From: an uncultured Halomonas sp. | GTDB taxonomy: Bacteria > Pseudomonadota > Gammaproteobacteria > Pseudomonadales > Halomonadaceae | Reading direction: 5' to 3' | Length of the DNA: 64,000 nucleotides | Assembly: GCF_947493865.1 (NCBI RefSeq) | Contig: NZ_CANLTC010000007.1 | Span: 62,001-126,000 of the forward strand | Position numbers and translations under genes: made by a program | Notes under the pieces: generated by a model | Seen by the model: only the letters and a program-made list of their open reading frames with translations | Told to the model about the DNA's origin: nothing | Database searches by the model: none | In this document: piece after piece, positions 35,960-49,174 of the stretch | How the letters are laid out: each line of letters begins with the position of its first letter | How positions within the stretch are numbered: position 1 is the stretch's first letter

Positions 35960-38900
35960 ATGAAACGAATGCTCATCAATGCGACCCAGCCCGAGGAGCT
36001 GCGTGTCGCACTGGTCGATGGACAACGACTCTACGATCTGGATATCGAATCCGGGGCTCGCGAGCAGAAGAAAGCCAATATCTATCGCGGCAAGATCACT
36101 CGCGTGGAGCCTTCCCTGGAGGCTGCTTTCGTCGATTTTGGTGCCGAGCGCCACGGCTTTCTGCCGCTCAAGGAAATTTCCCGAGAGTACTTTTCCAAGG
36201 AACCTTCCGGGCGTCCCAATATCAAGGAAGTGATCAAGGAAGGCCAGGAAGTCATCGTCCAGGTCGACAAGGAAGAGCGTGGCAACAAGGGCGCGGCGCT
36301 GACCACCTTCGTCAGCCTGGCCGGCCGCTTTCTGGTCCTGATGCCCAACAACCCGCGAGCCGGGGGCATATCGCGCCGCATCGAAGGCGATGAGCGCACT
36401 CAGCTCAAGGAAGCCATGGGCCAACTGACCCTGCCGGACAAGATGGGCGTCATCGTCCGCACCGCAGGCATCGGGCGCAGCACGGAAGAGCTGCAGTGGG
36501 ATCTGGATTATCTTGCCCAGGTCTGGGAAGCGATCACCGCTGAAGCGACCAAGCGTCCGGCACCGTTTCTCATCTATCGTGAATCCAACGTCATCATCCG
36601 CGCCATGCGTGACTACCTGCGCCAGGACATCGGCGAGGTACTGGTCGACAGCCCCGAGGTCCATCAGGAAGCTCTGGCTTTCATTCGCCAGGTGATGCCG
36701 TCCTATCAGCAGAAGGTCAAGCTCTACGCGGACGACGTACCGCTGTTTTCCCGCTTTCAGATCGAAAGCCAGATCGAGACCGCCTATCAGCGCGAGGTCA
36801 AGCTGCCTTCCGGCGGCGCAGTGGTGATCGACCATACCGAGGCACTGGTTTCCATCGATATCAACTCTGCACGGGCCACTCGGGGCAGCGACATCGAAGA
36901 GACTGCGCTGCAGACCAATCTCGAGGCGGCGGACGAAATCGCCCGGCAACTTCGCCTACGCGATATCGGCGGCCTGGTGGTCATCGACTTCATCGACATG
37001 TCGCCGGCGCGCAACCAGCGCGAAGTCGAAAACCGCGTGCGCGATGCGCTCAAGATCGATCGTGCCCGGGTGCAGATCGGTCGCATTTCCCGCTTCGGCC
37101 TGATGGAAATGTCACGCCAGCGCCTACGCCCATCCCTGGGTGAAACCAGCGGCGTGGTGTGCCCGCGCTGCGACGGCCAAGGCACCATCCGAGACGTACG
37201 CTCCATTTCGCTATCCATCATGCGTCTGATCGAAGAAGAAGCGATGAAGGATCGCAGCGCGCAGATTCGTGCCATTCTGCCGGTCTCCGTGGCTACCTAT
37301 CTACTCAACGAGAAGCGCGCCATTCTCGCGGACATCGAGCAGCGCCAAGGCGTCCGCGTGGTATTGCTGCCGAGCCCGGAGATGTCTACCCCGCACTACG
37401 ACGTTCAGCGGCTGCGGGACGATCATGTGGACGACGACGACGAAGCCAAATCCAGCTTCGAGCTGTCCATCGACACCGAGGTGGGCCAAGAGCCCGATCC
37501 CTCTTTCGACAAGCCGATACAGCGTACCGAAGCAGCGGTCAAGGGTGTCGCCCACACGGCGCCGGCGCCGGACTCCCTGCAACGCCAGCCTGAGCCAGAA
37601 AAGACCGATGATAGCATTGCCAGCCCCCCGGCCACCGGGTTGTTGAGCCGTCTTTTCAAAGGCCTGAACAAGCTGGTTGGCGGTACTGAGGAGACCGCTT
37701 CCTCAGCCAGGACAAACGATCAGGCAGGTTCTTCCGGCAACAATCGTCAAGGGAGCCGTGGCAACGATCAGGAACAGCGCAGCGAACGTACCAATCGCAA
37801 TACAAGCCAGCGGCGCCGCCGCAGCGCAGCGGATGGCGAACAGCGCGATGAACGCAAGACCAGCCGGGGTGAACGTCAGGATACCGACAGTCGAAACACA
37901 CGGGACAATCGTCCGACCCGGCAGGAAGACAAGGCTTCTTCCCGGGGCAAGTCTCAGCAAAACGATGGCGTGGCGAATAACGCCCGCGGTAGTCAGAAAA
38001 GTGACAAGGACGACAAGTCCGAGAACAAGTCACGTCGTGACAACCGCAAGGGGCGTGATGACCAGCGCGACAACAAGTCCCAGACTCAGGCCGATCAGGG
38101 TAGCGACAAGCCTCAGGAGAAAGAGGCTACGCAGAAAAAAACCCGGGACGAAAAAAAGGATGAGGGCAAGTCCGACAGCGCTAGCGATGGCGCCCCCAAG
38201 CCCACCCGCAACAACCCACGTCAGCGCAGCCGCAAGCATGCACTGAACCCCAAGGCAGTGGCCGAGCAGGAACGCTTGCAGCAAGAGGCGAACACGCATA
38301 CTGACTCATCCCAGCCAACCACTGTCTCGGAAAAACCGGCTGAACCCACAGCCATGGCAGAAGAAATGGTGGAAGAAAACACCGCTTCCGCTGAGCCAGT
38401 ACAGGATGTACGTTCCGAGGATGTCGACCAGGATGCCCCAAAAATCGCCCCCACCGCGGAGCGCGCTGCGTTTGCTCGTGGCCAACAGGCTTCAAGGGGA
38501 CGCACTACCCGATCGCGCAGGCCATCGGCGACGAACGTAGCAAAGAATGCAACAACGAGTGCTACCGAGAGTGCGAGTGCGACACCGTCAGATACCCAGG
38601 CGTCATCGGCCACCACCGAAATGGAAAGCCCGGCTGACGCCACCACTCAGCAGGATGTGGAAGCCCGGCTCAGCGCTGCGGATGCAGCATCTGATACAAC
38701 TGCTGCCCTCCCAGCTGCATCGGCGCACGCAAACGATGCCGACACATCGCAAGAAAGCGACAGCACGGATGCAGAAACCTTTTCATCCGCTTCACATGGT
38801 TCCAGCGAGGCACAGGTGGCGTCAGAGGATCACCCGGTGGCGAAAACTACCGATGATTCTCACGATGCAAACACCGAGAGTCCTGCCAGGCTCGATGCCG

Positions 38901-39241
38901 CAGAGACGACTACACCCTCCCAGGCAGCGCCCGACAGCAGTCGGGACGAGGCTACGGCTGAAAAACCGGCTGCTGAAGACGACGAGTCTTTTTCGACAAC
39001 ACATTCTCAAGAGACATCGTCAACGCAACACGAGCCAGTTCGGCAGTCAACCAAGCCTGAAGAAGCCGCTACAGGGGCGCCCAGTGGTGCAATGGAAACG
39101 ACGGCAAGCGACGCTGAAACTAGTGACATGATCGAAAAGCCGATACTGGACAGCGATCAGTCTGCACGCCGTCGTCGTGCCCATAACGATCCGCGGGAAA
39201 AGCGCCGCAATCAGCAAGGTCACGCGAACGACAGTAACTGA
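35960..39241 (+). CDS. rne: Ribonuclease E
   Basis: A 1093-residue endoribonuclease. The N-terminal catalytic half has an S1 domain (residues 36-120), the 5'-sensor/RNase H-like region, catalytic Asp300 ([12 protein letters not shown]) and Asp343 (VVIDFIDM), and the Zn-link C401/C404 (CPRCDGQGT). A likely amphipathic membrane-anchor helix follows near residues 560-575 ([15 protein letters not shown]). Residues 580-770 are Arg/Asp/Asn-rich RNA-binding stretches; residues 770-1060 are low-complexity Ala/Ser/Thr/Asp/Glu, giving a disordered, strongly acidic scaffold for degradosome partners, in keeping with a halophile. It cuts mRNA, 9S rRNA and tRNA precursors at the inner membrane. RhlB, a usual partner, is at 11-12 kb. 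Confidence 0.97.
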   Translation: MKRMLINATQPEELRVALVDGQRLYDLDIESGAREQKKANIYRGKITRVEPSLEAAFVDFGAERHGFLPLKEISREYFSKEPSGRPNIKEVIKEGQEVIVQVDKEERGNKGAALTTFVSLAGRFLVLMPNNPRAGGISRRIEGDERTQLKEAMGQLTLPDKMGVIVRTAGIGRSTEELQWDLDYLAQVWEAITAEATKRPAPFLIYRESNVIIRAMRDYLRQDIGEVLVDSPEVHQEALAFIRQVMPSYQQKVKLYADDVPLFSRFQIESQIETAYQREVKLPSGGAVVIDHTEALVSIDINSARATRGSDIEETALQTNLEAADEIARQLRLRDIGGLVVIDFIDMSPARNQREVENRVRDALKIDRARVQIGRISRFGLMEMSRQRLRPSLGETSGVVCPRCDGQGTIRDVRSISLSIMRLIEEEAMKDRSAQIRAILPVSVATYLLNEKRAILADIEQRQGVRVVLLPSPEMSTPHYDVQRLRDDHVDDDDEAKSSFELSIDTEVGQEPDPSFDKPIQRTEAAVKGVAHTAPAPDSLQRQPEPEKTDDSIASPPATGLLSRLFKGLNKLVGGTEETASSARTNDQAGSSGNNRQGSRGNDQEQRSERTNRNTSQRRRRSAADGEQRDERKTSRGERQDTDSRNTRDNRPTRQEDKASSRGKSQQNDGVANNARGSQKSDKDDKSENKSRRDNRKGRDDQRDNKSQTQADQGSDKPQEKEATQKKTRDEKKDEGKSDSASDGAPKPTRNNPRQRSRKHALNPKAVAEQERLQQEANTHTDSSQPTTVSEKPAEPTAMAEEMVEENTASAEPVQDVRSEDVDQDAPKIAPTAERAAFARGQQASRGRTTRSRRPSATNVAKNATTSATESASATPSDTQASSATTEMESPADATTQQDVEARLSAADAASDTTAALPAASAHANDADTSQESDSTDAETFSSASHGSSEAQVASEDHPVAKTTDDSHDANTESPARLDAAETTTPSQAAPDSSRDEATAEKPAAEDDESFSTTHSQETSSTQHEPVRQSTKPEEAATGAPSGAMETTASDAETSDMIEKPILDSDQSARRRRAHNDPREKRRNQQGHANDSN

Positions 39242-39288
39242 AGTAAATGGCCGCGCCGCCTGCTCCACATGCGCGGTAGTGCCATATC

Positions 39289-39323
39289 AAAAGCGCCCGG
39301 AACCAAATTCCGGGCGCTTTTTT
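39289..39323. terminator. Terminator after rne
   Basis: Arms 39289-39302 and 39308-39321 (AAAAGCGCCCGG with CCGGGCGCTTTT plus AA/TT), loop about five bases, followed by a T-run. It serves rne and, with the A-run on the left, the convergent aminopeptidase gene. Confidence 0.9.
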
Positions 39324-39345
39324 ATTGGCGCCGTTCAGTCATGAA

Positions 39346-40647
39346 TCAAAAAAGCGTCCGACGATCAAGGAAAGCCTTCAGGGCACGAATGAGATGAGCG
39401 ACGTCCCGGCTGCCTGCGGTTTCGCGAATCGAATGCATGGCCCACTGGGCGATCCCCACGTCCAGGGTCGGCACTCCCAGCTCAGCGGCGGTTATGGGTC
39501 CGATAGTACTGCCACAGCCCATGTCGGCCCGGGTAACGAAAGTCTGTGTCGGCACCTCTGCGTTGCGACATATATCGCGGAACAGTGCCGCAGTTACACT
39601 AGTAGTGGCATAGCGCTGGTTGGCATTGACCTTGATCACCGGCCCGCCGTTGAGCAAGGGGCCATGAGCGGCATCGTGCTTGTCGCTAAAATTGGGATGC
39701 AGCCCGTGGGCGTTGTCACAGGAAATCATGCAGGAAGATTGAATCAGACGACTCCAGCCCTGCTCGCTGTTATCACCTGACTGCTCGACGATGCGACGCA
39801 GTACATTCTGCAGAAAAGGCCCTTGAGCACCGATGGCACTGGCGCTGCCTACTTCCTCATGATCGCTTGCCACCAATACGGCGCCCTGAGTGCCATCGCT
39901 TTCAAGCAAGGCCTCCATGCCGATGAAACAGGACAGCAGATTGTCCAGGCGAGCGCTGGCGATGAGTTCGCCATCGATACCGACAAGTGCTGGTGGCTGG
40001 GTGTCGTAGAGGCATAGTTCGAAACCGAGGATGCTCGCCTGATCCAGCGCGTGCTGCTCCTTCAACCATGTCTGGAGCAAGGATTCGAGAGCCTCGGGTT
40101 TGCCGCTATTCTGACACAGCACGGGGGCCATCTGGGTCTGGGGATTGATGGGGCGCCCACTGTTCACGTCGCGATCCAGGTGGATGGCCAGACTCGGGAT
40201 CATGGCAACGGCGCGCTTCGTATCGAGCAACAGGCTTTTCAGCCCACCCTCGTCATCATGCACTTGAACGCGACCCGCCAGCGCCAGATCACGGTCGAAC
40301 CAGGGGGCCAGCAATGCGCCGCCATACACCTCCACCCCCAATTGCAGCCAATCGCTGGAAGTGATGGCAGCATTGGGTTTGAGTCGAAGCCCCGGGCTAT
40401 CCGTATGAGCCCCTATCATGCGCAACGCGGAAAGAGGTTCGTCGGGTAGCTGCAACGCGATGATGGATGAGTCATCACGGGTTACTACGACGCGCTCGCC
40501 AGCCTTGACGTCCCAAGCCTCGCTCTCGAGCAGACGCCGAAACCCCGCCTGCTCGAGGCGCTCGAGCATGTTCCGGGTGGCATGCCAAGGCGTGGGAGAA
40601 TGCTGCAGAAATGTCAAAAGCCGCTTCAGAATAGGGTCGTGGAACAT
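39346..40647 (-). CDS. apeB: M18 family aminopeptidase
   Basis: A 433-residue zinc aminopeptidase of the M18 family. 'MIGAHTDSPGLRLKPN' near residue 80 (metal His/Asp), 'LIASARLDNLLSCFIGMEAL' near 230, 'VASDHEEVGSASAIGAQGPFL' near 265 (catalytic Glu) and 'SCDNAHGLHPNFSDKHD' near 310 and the C-terminal 'GVPTLDVGIAQWAMHSIRE' are family motifs. It removes acidic or neutral N-terminal residues from peptides in the cytoplasm. ATG at 40647 follows GAGGA seven bases upstream; ATG at 40659 is an alternative. Confidence 0.93.
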   Translation of the reverse strand: MFHDPILKRLLTFLQHSPTPWHATRNMLERLEQAGFRRLLESEAWDVKAGERVVVTRDDSSIIALQLPDEPLSALRMIGAHTDSPGLRLKPNAAITSSDWLQLGVEVYGGALLAPWFDRDLALAGRVQVHDDEGGLKSLLLDTKRAVAMIPSLAIHLDRDVNSGRPINPQTQMAPVLCQNSGKPEALESLLQTWLKEQHALDQASILGFELCLYDTQPPALVGIDGELIASARLDNLLSCFIGMEALLESDGTQGAVLVASDHEEVGSASAIGAQGPFLQNVLRRIVEQSGDNSEQGWSRLIQSSCMISCDNAHGLHPNFSDKHDAAHGPLLNGGPVIKVNANQRYATTSVTAALFRDICRNAEVPTQTFVTRADMGCGSTIGPITAAELGVPTLDVGIAQWAMHSIRETAGSRDVAHLIRALKAFLDRRTLF

Positions 40648-40890
40648 GCTAATCCTCATCAAGAGACTACTTATCGCATAACAGGCTGCTACAATGGCAC
40701 GCCAGCGTAAACCAAGGTCATGCTAGAGCCTTGGGCCCGACACAACGTCAATGGCCGAAAATTGGAACTCTTGGCCGTCTTGGGTATCTTTTTGTAGAGA
40801 TGGGGCGCTGATATTTTTGTGTTTTTGTACGTTTCCATAAAGAACAGAGTCAAGGTTGTAAGTTTACATGAATCCTGGAGTGCTTGATTA

Positions 40891-44797
<3,907 letters not shown>

Positions 44798-44935
44798 GCC
44801 TGTTCAGCATTTTCGAATGTGACAACGGTCAGGTCGATAGACGCCAATTGCGTATAAAAAGCTTCTCTTTCCCGCCCTTTGAAATTTCCGGTTTTCGACA
44901 GACTAGTACTACTACACTCTTGTCGGAAATTAACC

Positions 44936-45595
44936 ATGACGAAATGGCTCACCCATGCACTTCTGGTCGGCCTTCTCTATTTGGTACCCGGAATGTCGCT
45001 TGCAGCGATCGACACCCCCGGCGGGACAGCGAAAGGAGCGACACTATCGTCGCTGGAAACACTCTGGGACTTCCTCGATGCACCGGCACGTCCTGAGGGT
45101 GTCGAGATAAATGAGCCCTGGGTGTACATCGACCTGCTCAAGCGCGAACTCGTGGTCTATCAAGGCGGTATTCGTCTCGAGCGCATTCCCTACCTGGCCT
45201 ATGGCGCCGCGGGTGCCCAGGCAGTTCGGCTTCGGGGTAGCAAACAGACGCCGACGGGCGTATTCACCATTCGACGCGTCAACAGGAACAGCAAGTTTCG
45301 CCTGTTCTTCGGCATCGACTATCCCACGCCTCAAATCGCTCAGAACGCCTGGAAGGAAGGCATCCTTTCGGACAGGGATTATCAGTACTACTTGAGCTAC
45401 CGGAAGCGTCATGGCATTGCTCCGGCGGATACGCCTCTTGGCGGCTATATCGGCATTCATGGCCTGGGCCGCAGCCCGCTATGGATCCATCAGAAGCGGG
45501 ACTGGACAGCGGGCTGTGTCGCCGTGACCAACGCCGAGATTCTTGCCCTGAACAAGTGGCTGGGGGTAGGCACGAAAGTGGTGATTAGAGGGTAA
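44936..45595 (+). CDS. L,D-transpeptidase-family (YkuD) periplasmic protein
   Basis: A 219-residue protein with a signal peptide (residues 1-24, ending SLAA). The YkuD domain shows 'WVYIDLLKRELVVYQGG', 'TPTGVFTIRRV', 'YIGIHGLGR' (conserved His) and 'DWTAGCVAVTN' (catalytic Cys). Such enzymes make 3-3 crosslinks in peptidoglycan or attach proteins to it; ErfK-like family members also cleave such links. It lies alone between ligB and a bidirectional terminator. ATG at 44936 begins the signal peptide and follows GGAAA. Confidence 0.9.
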   Translation: MTKWLTHALLVGLLYLVPGMSLAAIDTPGGTAKGATLSSLETLWDFLDAPARPEGVEINEPWVYIDLLKRELVVYQGGIRLERIPYLAYGAAGAQAVRLRGSKQTPTGVFTIRRVNRNSKFRLFFGIDYPTPQIAQNAWKEGILSDRDYQYYLSYRKRHGIAPADTPLGGYIGIHGLGRSPLWIHQKRDWTAGCVAVTNAEILALNKWLGVGTKVVIRG

Positions 45596-45616
45596 GCCCA
45601 CTCCGTGGGCCATAAA

Positions 45617-45655
45617 AAAACCACCCTTGACAGATTGATGTCGAACGGTGGTTTT
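45617..45655. terminator. Terminator after the L,D-transpeptidase gene
   Basis: AAAACCACC (45617-45625) pairs with GGTGGTTTT (45647-45655), with A-run and T-run on the two sides. A shorter hairpin GCCCAC/GTGGGC (45596-45610) lies just after the stop. Confidence 0.8.
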
Positions 45656-45814
45656 GCTGACTCACTATACAAGCTAGGCAGCGTGCGAGCACTCTAGATG
45701 CAACAAGATCATTATAAGCCCATGATATTTAAATCGATTGACGGAAAAAGCGACCATACTGGCTGTTTATCGTCAATAAAAGCAACTTTCGCTAATTCAG
45801 TTGCCGCCGATTGA

Positions 45815-46366
45815 CTACCGTGCCGGCTCGAATACCAGTCGCCCGGGCTCGGTCCGCAGCGTCATGCTTTTTGATAGCCTACGTGCGCCCCACCCCATAT
45901 CCTCGAGACGATAGACCGGCACATTTTCCAGACGCTGTGCAACCAGCCGCGCCGCCATTTGAGTGAAGGGCGCCAAATCGATAGGTAGCCAAGGCGCATC
46001 AACGCGGCTATCCAGCAGCTGCAAACGGCGAATGTAGATGGCGCCTTCCTGGGCATCGAAGTACGGTGTACCTTCCAGACTCAACTCGATGTCCGCAGGA
46101 AGTTGGGATGCCAGGAAACTGAAGGAAGCCTGTCCGGCAACGTCCAGCAGAACGGTATCGCGCCCCTCAGGGCCTACCGTGACATTCGAGGACTCGAGAG
46201 TCAGGGATAATGGAGAGCCCGCGCGCAGCTGCTCCCGATCGAAATTCGCTACGGCCCTTGTCAGATGGCGTTCCAGTGTTGCCTCGCTCACCGAAGAGGA
46301 CACCATGCTGGCACAACCGGTCAACATCATCAGACTGCTTAACATCACTATTTTCAGCCAGCGCAT
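45815..46366 (-). CDS. DUF1439 lipoprotein (YceB-like)
   Basis: A 183-residue protein with a lipoprotein signal peptide: MRWLKIVMLSSLMMLTGCAS, lipobox LTGC with Cys18. The rest fits the DUF1439/YceB pattern ('VSEATLERHLTRAVANFDRE', 'LDVAGQASFSFLASQLPADI', 'GTPYFDAQEGAIYIRRLQLLD' in part). YceB-type lipoproteins sit at the inner face of the outer membrane; function unclear. It is isolated between two terminators. Confidence 0.85.
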   Translation of the reverse strand: MRWLKIVMLSSLMMLTGCASMVSSSVSEATLERHLTRAVANFDREQLRAGSPLSLTLESSNVTVGPEGRDTVLLDVAGQASFSFLASQLPADIELSLEGTPYFDAQEGAIYIRRLQLLDSRVDAPWLPIDLAPFTQMAARLVAQRLENVPVYRLEDMGWGARRLSKSMTLRTEPGRLVFEPAR

Positions 46367-46512
46367 GCCGCACTCCCTCAGCTAAAGCAATTGTGTCGAG
46401 CATCTTGCCCTAGACGCTGACGTAAACCAATAGTGCGTTTTGATGCTGAAATAGCGGCGACAGGTTTTTCAAAAACATCACAATGGGAAATCACGCCTCT
46501 TGTTTGTCGTAT

Positions 46513-46588
46513 AAAAAAACCGGCCTCGGGGGGAGTGAGGCCGGCTAAAATAGTGAGGTGTTCGAACGGGACAAATTATCGAACACCT
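46513..46588 (-). terminator. Double hairpin terminator after the GntR gene
   Basis: Two inverted repeats: CCGGCCTC (46520-46527) with GAGGCCGG (46537-46544), followed on the minus strand by a run of seven T; and a perfect 10-bp repeat AGGTGTTCGA (46556-46565) with TCGAACACCT (46579-46588). They follow the GntR stop on its strand. The rest of the 273-bp gap to the lipoprotein gene has no coding signal. Confidence 0.75.
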
Positions 46589-46639
46589 ATAAGTTAGTTC
46601 ATAAATCAAATTGGTACAATGCTTGTACAATATTTTTTC

Positions 46640-47380
46640 TTAGATCGATGCGCTTGCACCACCGGGTACCCCCAGGATTGAAGCCAGATCGATATGCGTT
46701 TCCTGGGCCCTAAGATCAAGCAGCGCTTCCAGCGCGCTCAAATGCGCTCGCATTCGCCGGCAGGCTTCATCTGCTGGCCCATTTTCCAGCAACTGCAGTA
46801 AATTCGCATGGTCGTGATCCAGGTAGCAGGCCTGCATTCCCGCTCGCTTGTAAAGAGCGATGACGATGGAGGTGCGTAGAATCAGATCCGTCAACATGAC
46901 ACCGAGTACACGGTTGGGCGATTGATCCGCAAGATAGCGATGTACTGCCAGTGAACACTCTACCCGTTTCGCTTCATTACCTTGTCGATGGGCTAACTGC
47001 TCCTCATCGATGATACTGGCCAGCTTCTGGCGCTGCGTCTGTGTCAGCTTGCCGGCCAGCAGTGATGCGATTTCGCCTTCCACCAGCCGGCGGGCAGCAA
47101 ATATTTCTCGGGTTTCGACAATGTCAGGTGCCGCTATTCGCGCTACCTGATTGGGGTGCTGCACGATGATGTGATCCGCCACCAGACGTGTCAGCGCCTT
47201 TCTGACCACCGACCGACTCACGCCGAATATATTACCCAGCGTGACTTCTGGCAATCGCGTTCCCGGCGGTAGTCGTTGCGTGAGAACCGCCTGGCGAATC
47301 ATGTCGACGATCTGCTGGTCACCGTTGCGTGCCGTGGCTGGCAAGTCCGCCGCTATATGTTTTGTCCAATCTTCGTTCAC
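46640..47380 (-). CDS. GntR-family transcriptional regulator with FCD domain
   Basis: A 246-residue FadR-subfamily regulator. A winged helix domain (residues 22-88) with 'LPPGTRLPEVTLGNIFGVSRSVVRKALTRLVADHIIV' is followed by an all-helical FCD ligand domain, 'ETREIFAARRLVEGEIASLLA', 'DEEQLAHRQG', 'SLAVHRYLADQSPN'. GTG at 47380 is the only start that keeps the N-terminus; GGAG lies upstream. It is divergent from a Tsx-like channel gene with two TGTATACA palindromes in the shared control region, so it is likely the regulator of that gene. The ligand is unknown; a purine or nucleoside is plausible from context. Confidence 0.88.
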   Translation of the reverse strand: MNEDWTKHIAADLPATARNGDQQIVDMIRQAVLTQRLPPGTRLPEVTLGNIFGVSRSVVRKALTRLVADHIIVQHPNQVARIAAPDIVETREIFAARRLVEGEIASLLAGKLTQTQRQKLASIIDEEQLAHRQGNEAKRVECSLAVHRYLADQSPNRVLGVMLTDLILRTSIVIALYKRAGMQACYLDHDHANLLQLLENGPADEACRRMRAHLSALEALLDLRAQETHIDLASILGVPGGASASI

Positions 47381-47464
47381 GTTTTTCTCATCTCCGCTAG
47401 CCCCTGCAAGTCACCATCGCATGTGTCAACGACGAAAACCACGGGTATTCACCGGAAGGTCGCA

Positions 47465-47527
47465 TTGTCTATAGGCATATTTTTTGTATACATTGAAGCG
47501 ACACAACCAAAACAAACATTGTATACA
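47465..47527 (+). promoter_or_regulatory. Promoter of the nucleoside channel gene with two TGTATACA operator boxes
   Basis: TTGTCT (47465-47470), 16-base spacer and TATACA (47487-47492) form a sigma-70 like promoter. The first perfect palindrome TGTATACA (47485-47492) covers the -10; the second (47520-47527, in TTGTATACAG) lies 35 bp downstream, about three and a third helical turns. FadR/GntR-family proteins bind such T-G-T-A-x-x-A-C-A palindromes, so repression by the divergent GntR protein is the simplest reading. Confidence 0.65.
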
Positions 47528-47539
47528 GTAGAGGAACAC

Positions 47540-48280
47540 ATGACCTTCATTACTACAAAAAAACTGTTGACCACCTCTTGCGCCATCGGCCTCCTACTCG
47601 GTGGTGCCACCAGTGCCCAGGCCTGGACCTCATCGAGCATCTCGCTGCTCTACGGCTGGGACTATGCCGTCGGCGAGGAAGAGCGCTCCATGGCCACCTT
47701 CGAGATGGCCAATGGCTGGGAATATGGCGACAACTACTTCTTCTTCGATTACACCAACCTGAGCGGCGGAACCTCCGCCGGCAACCCAGCGCTTTATGGC
47801 GAGTTTGCCCCACGCTTGAGCTTTGGCAAGCTGACAGGGAGGGAGCTCTCCTTCGGGCCGGTAAAGGACGTACTGCTTGCAGGACAGCTCGAAATGGGCG
47901 ATGACATCAATCGCCGTCTGTACGGCCTGGGCTTCGATATCGCCGTCCCCTTCATGGACTACTTCCAGTTCAACGTCTATGCGCGCGATGACCTGGACAA
48001 GCCCGGTGATACCTGGCAAACCACCCTGGTATGGGGATCGAAGTTCGATATTGCCGAGACAAAGTGGTTCTTCAAGGGCCACTTCGATTACGCCGGCTCC
48101 GAAGGTGAAACCGATTACAATATCAATACCGCCCCGCAACTGCTGCTGGACGTAGGCAATTTCTGGGGCGCCGAGGATCGTCTCTATGCAGGCGTGGAGT
48201 ACCAGGTCTGGCGCAACAAGTTCGGCATCAAGGGTGCGGATGAGGACAACCCCCAGCTGATCGTTACCTGGAAGCTCTAG
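47540..48280 (+). CDS. Nucleoside-specific channel protein, Tsx/OmpK family
   Basis: A 246-residue outer-membrane beta-barrel. Signal peptide with AQA cleavage near residue 23, then alternating aromatic strands ('SISLLYGWDYAVG', 'YFFFDYTNLSGG', 'LYGEFAPRLSFGKLTGRELSFGPVKDVLLAGQLEMG', 'MDYFQFNVYARDD') and C-terminal 'PQLIVTWKL' typical of barrel proteins. It would let nucleosides or bases enter the periplasm. ATG at 47540 follows GAGGAA. It lies beside xanthine dehydrogenase, guanine deaminase and adenine deaminase genes, which supports a purine substrate. Confidence 0.85.
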   Translation: MTFITTKKLLTTSCAIGLLLGGATSAQAWTSSSISLLYGWDYAVGEEERSMATFEMANGWEYGDNYFFFDYTNLSGGTSAGNPALYGEFAPRLSFGKLTGRELSFGPVKDVLLAGQLEMGDDINRRLYGLGFDIAVPFMDYFQFNVYARDDLDKPGDTWQTTLVWGSKFDIAETKWFFKGHFDYAGSEGETDYNINTAPQLLLDVGNFWGAEDRLYAGVEYQVWRNKFGIKGADEDNPQLIVTWKL

Positions 48281-48330
48281 GGCCTGTTGACGTTTCAGCG
48301 CGGCCGTGAATGAAACATCAACAGGCCCTA
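48278..48330. repeat. 53-bp inverted repeat after the channel gene
   Basis: The 20-base arms at 48278-48297 and 48311-48330 differ at one base. The left arm includes the TAG stop of the channel gene. The loop GCGCGGCCGTGAA is 13 bases. No T-run follows, so it differs from the other terminators; it may protect the message end or stop transcription from both convergent genes. Confidence 0.7.
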
Positions 48331-48338
48331 ATCCCCTC

Positions 48339-48995
48339 TCATCCGATCAAGGCACCTTCAGGGCGGCGGGCAATACCGCAGCCCTGAAGAATGATGCGAC
48401 ACAAGAAGTCCGTGATGTGTACATAATCCGCATCACTTAGCGCTTCTCTTTCGGTTATTCCCAGTATCTGGGCCTCGAAGTCCGCATAGTGCTGAGTCGA
48501 GGACCATATAAGAAAGATTAGCCATACCGGATCCACCGGGTCCATCAAGCCTTGATCGGCCCACTGCTTGAACACGACGGCCCTGCTCTGAACCCACGCG
48601 CGCAACTCGCCACGTAAATAGTCCTGAAGAAAAGGCGCCCCTTGAAGTATCTCCGCGGCAAACAGACGTGAGCCTTGCGGATGGGTGCGCGTGAGTTCCA
48701 TCTTGCTGCGAATGAAGGCTTCCAGAACTTCAGCAGGATCGTCTTCCACGCTGATATCGTCGAGCATGGCATTCCAGCGCGCCATCATGCGCTCCAGCAA
48801 CGCGACATAAAGTCGACGCTTGCTGCCCACGTAATACAGCACATTGGACTTGGGCAGCCCTGCCTCATCGGCAATCGCCTGAACGCTGGCACCACGGTAG
48901 CCGTGGCTGGCGAAAATCCGCTCTGCTGCATCGAAAATCCTCTGCTCGCTTCGCTGTCGCGTCAGCGTCACCTCCGGTGAAATCAAGGCCGTCAT
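48339..48995 (-). CDS. RutR-like TetR-family regulator
   Basis: A 218-residue TetR protein. The HTH (residues 15-60, 'IFDAAERIFASHGYRGASVQAIADEAGLPKSNVLYYVGSK') and the ligand domain resemble E. coli RutR: 'RTHPQGSRLFAAEILQGAPFL' and 'LIFLIWSSTQHYADFEAQI' are close to its sequence. RutR senses uracil or thymine and controls pyrimidine and purine breakdown. Three consecutive ATGs (49001, 48998, 48995) are possible; AAGGG suits 48995 or 48998. A perfect RutR-type half-site pair lies upstream (49095-49110), between this gene and xdhA, so it likely represses both. Actual ligand is unknown. Confidence 0.85.
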   Translation of the reverse strand: MTALISPEVTLTRQRSEQRIFDAAERIFASHGYRGASVQAIADEAGLPKSNVLYYVGSKRRLYVALLERMMARWNAMLDDISVEDDPAEVLEAFIRSKMELTRTHPQGSRLFAAEILQGAPFLQDYLRGELRAWVQSRAVVFKQWADQGLMDPVDPVWLIFLIWSSTQHYADFEAQILGITEREALSDADYVHITDFLCRIILQGCGIARRPEGALIG

Positions 48996-49094
48996 CATCA
49001 TTGCCCTTATCAATGCTTCGTTCAGGTCGACAGGCGTGTGCGGTACAAATCCGATCTTGCACTTGTTCGGGCTTTGCGCCACGCTAAACACATC

Positions 49095-49110
49095 TTGACC
49101 ATTTGGTCAG
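49095..49110. promoter_or_regulatory. RutR-type operator between the TetR gene and xdhA
   Basis: TTGACCA-TT-TGGTCAG matches the E. coli RutR site TTGACCAnnTGGTCAA in 13 of 14 fixed bases; the arms TGACCA/TGGTCA are perfectly inverted. It is 65 bp ahead of the chosen xdhA start and about 100 bp ahead of the TetR start, so it could govern both divergent promoters. Confidence 0.75.
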
Positions 49111-49174
49111 GTTATCCTAGATCATGGAATCGATAACTGCGACTCCCTTTGCAAAAACAACGAGCGTTCTCCTG

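Noticed and set aside
35675..36949. 424-codon minus-strand open frame over the rne start
   Set aside because: Mostly antisense to the conserved catalytic half of RNase E and lacks any family pattern.
46611..46631. TTGGTACAA and TTGTACAA close together after the GntR stop, as a possible operator
   Set aside because: They resemble the TGTATACA boxes only loosely and no gene starts nearby on either strand; probably part of the GntR 3' region.
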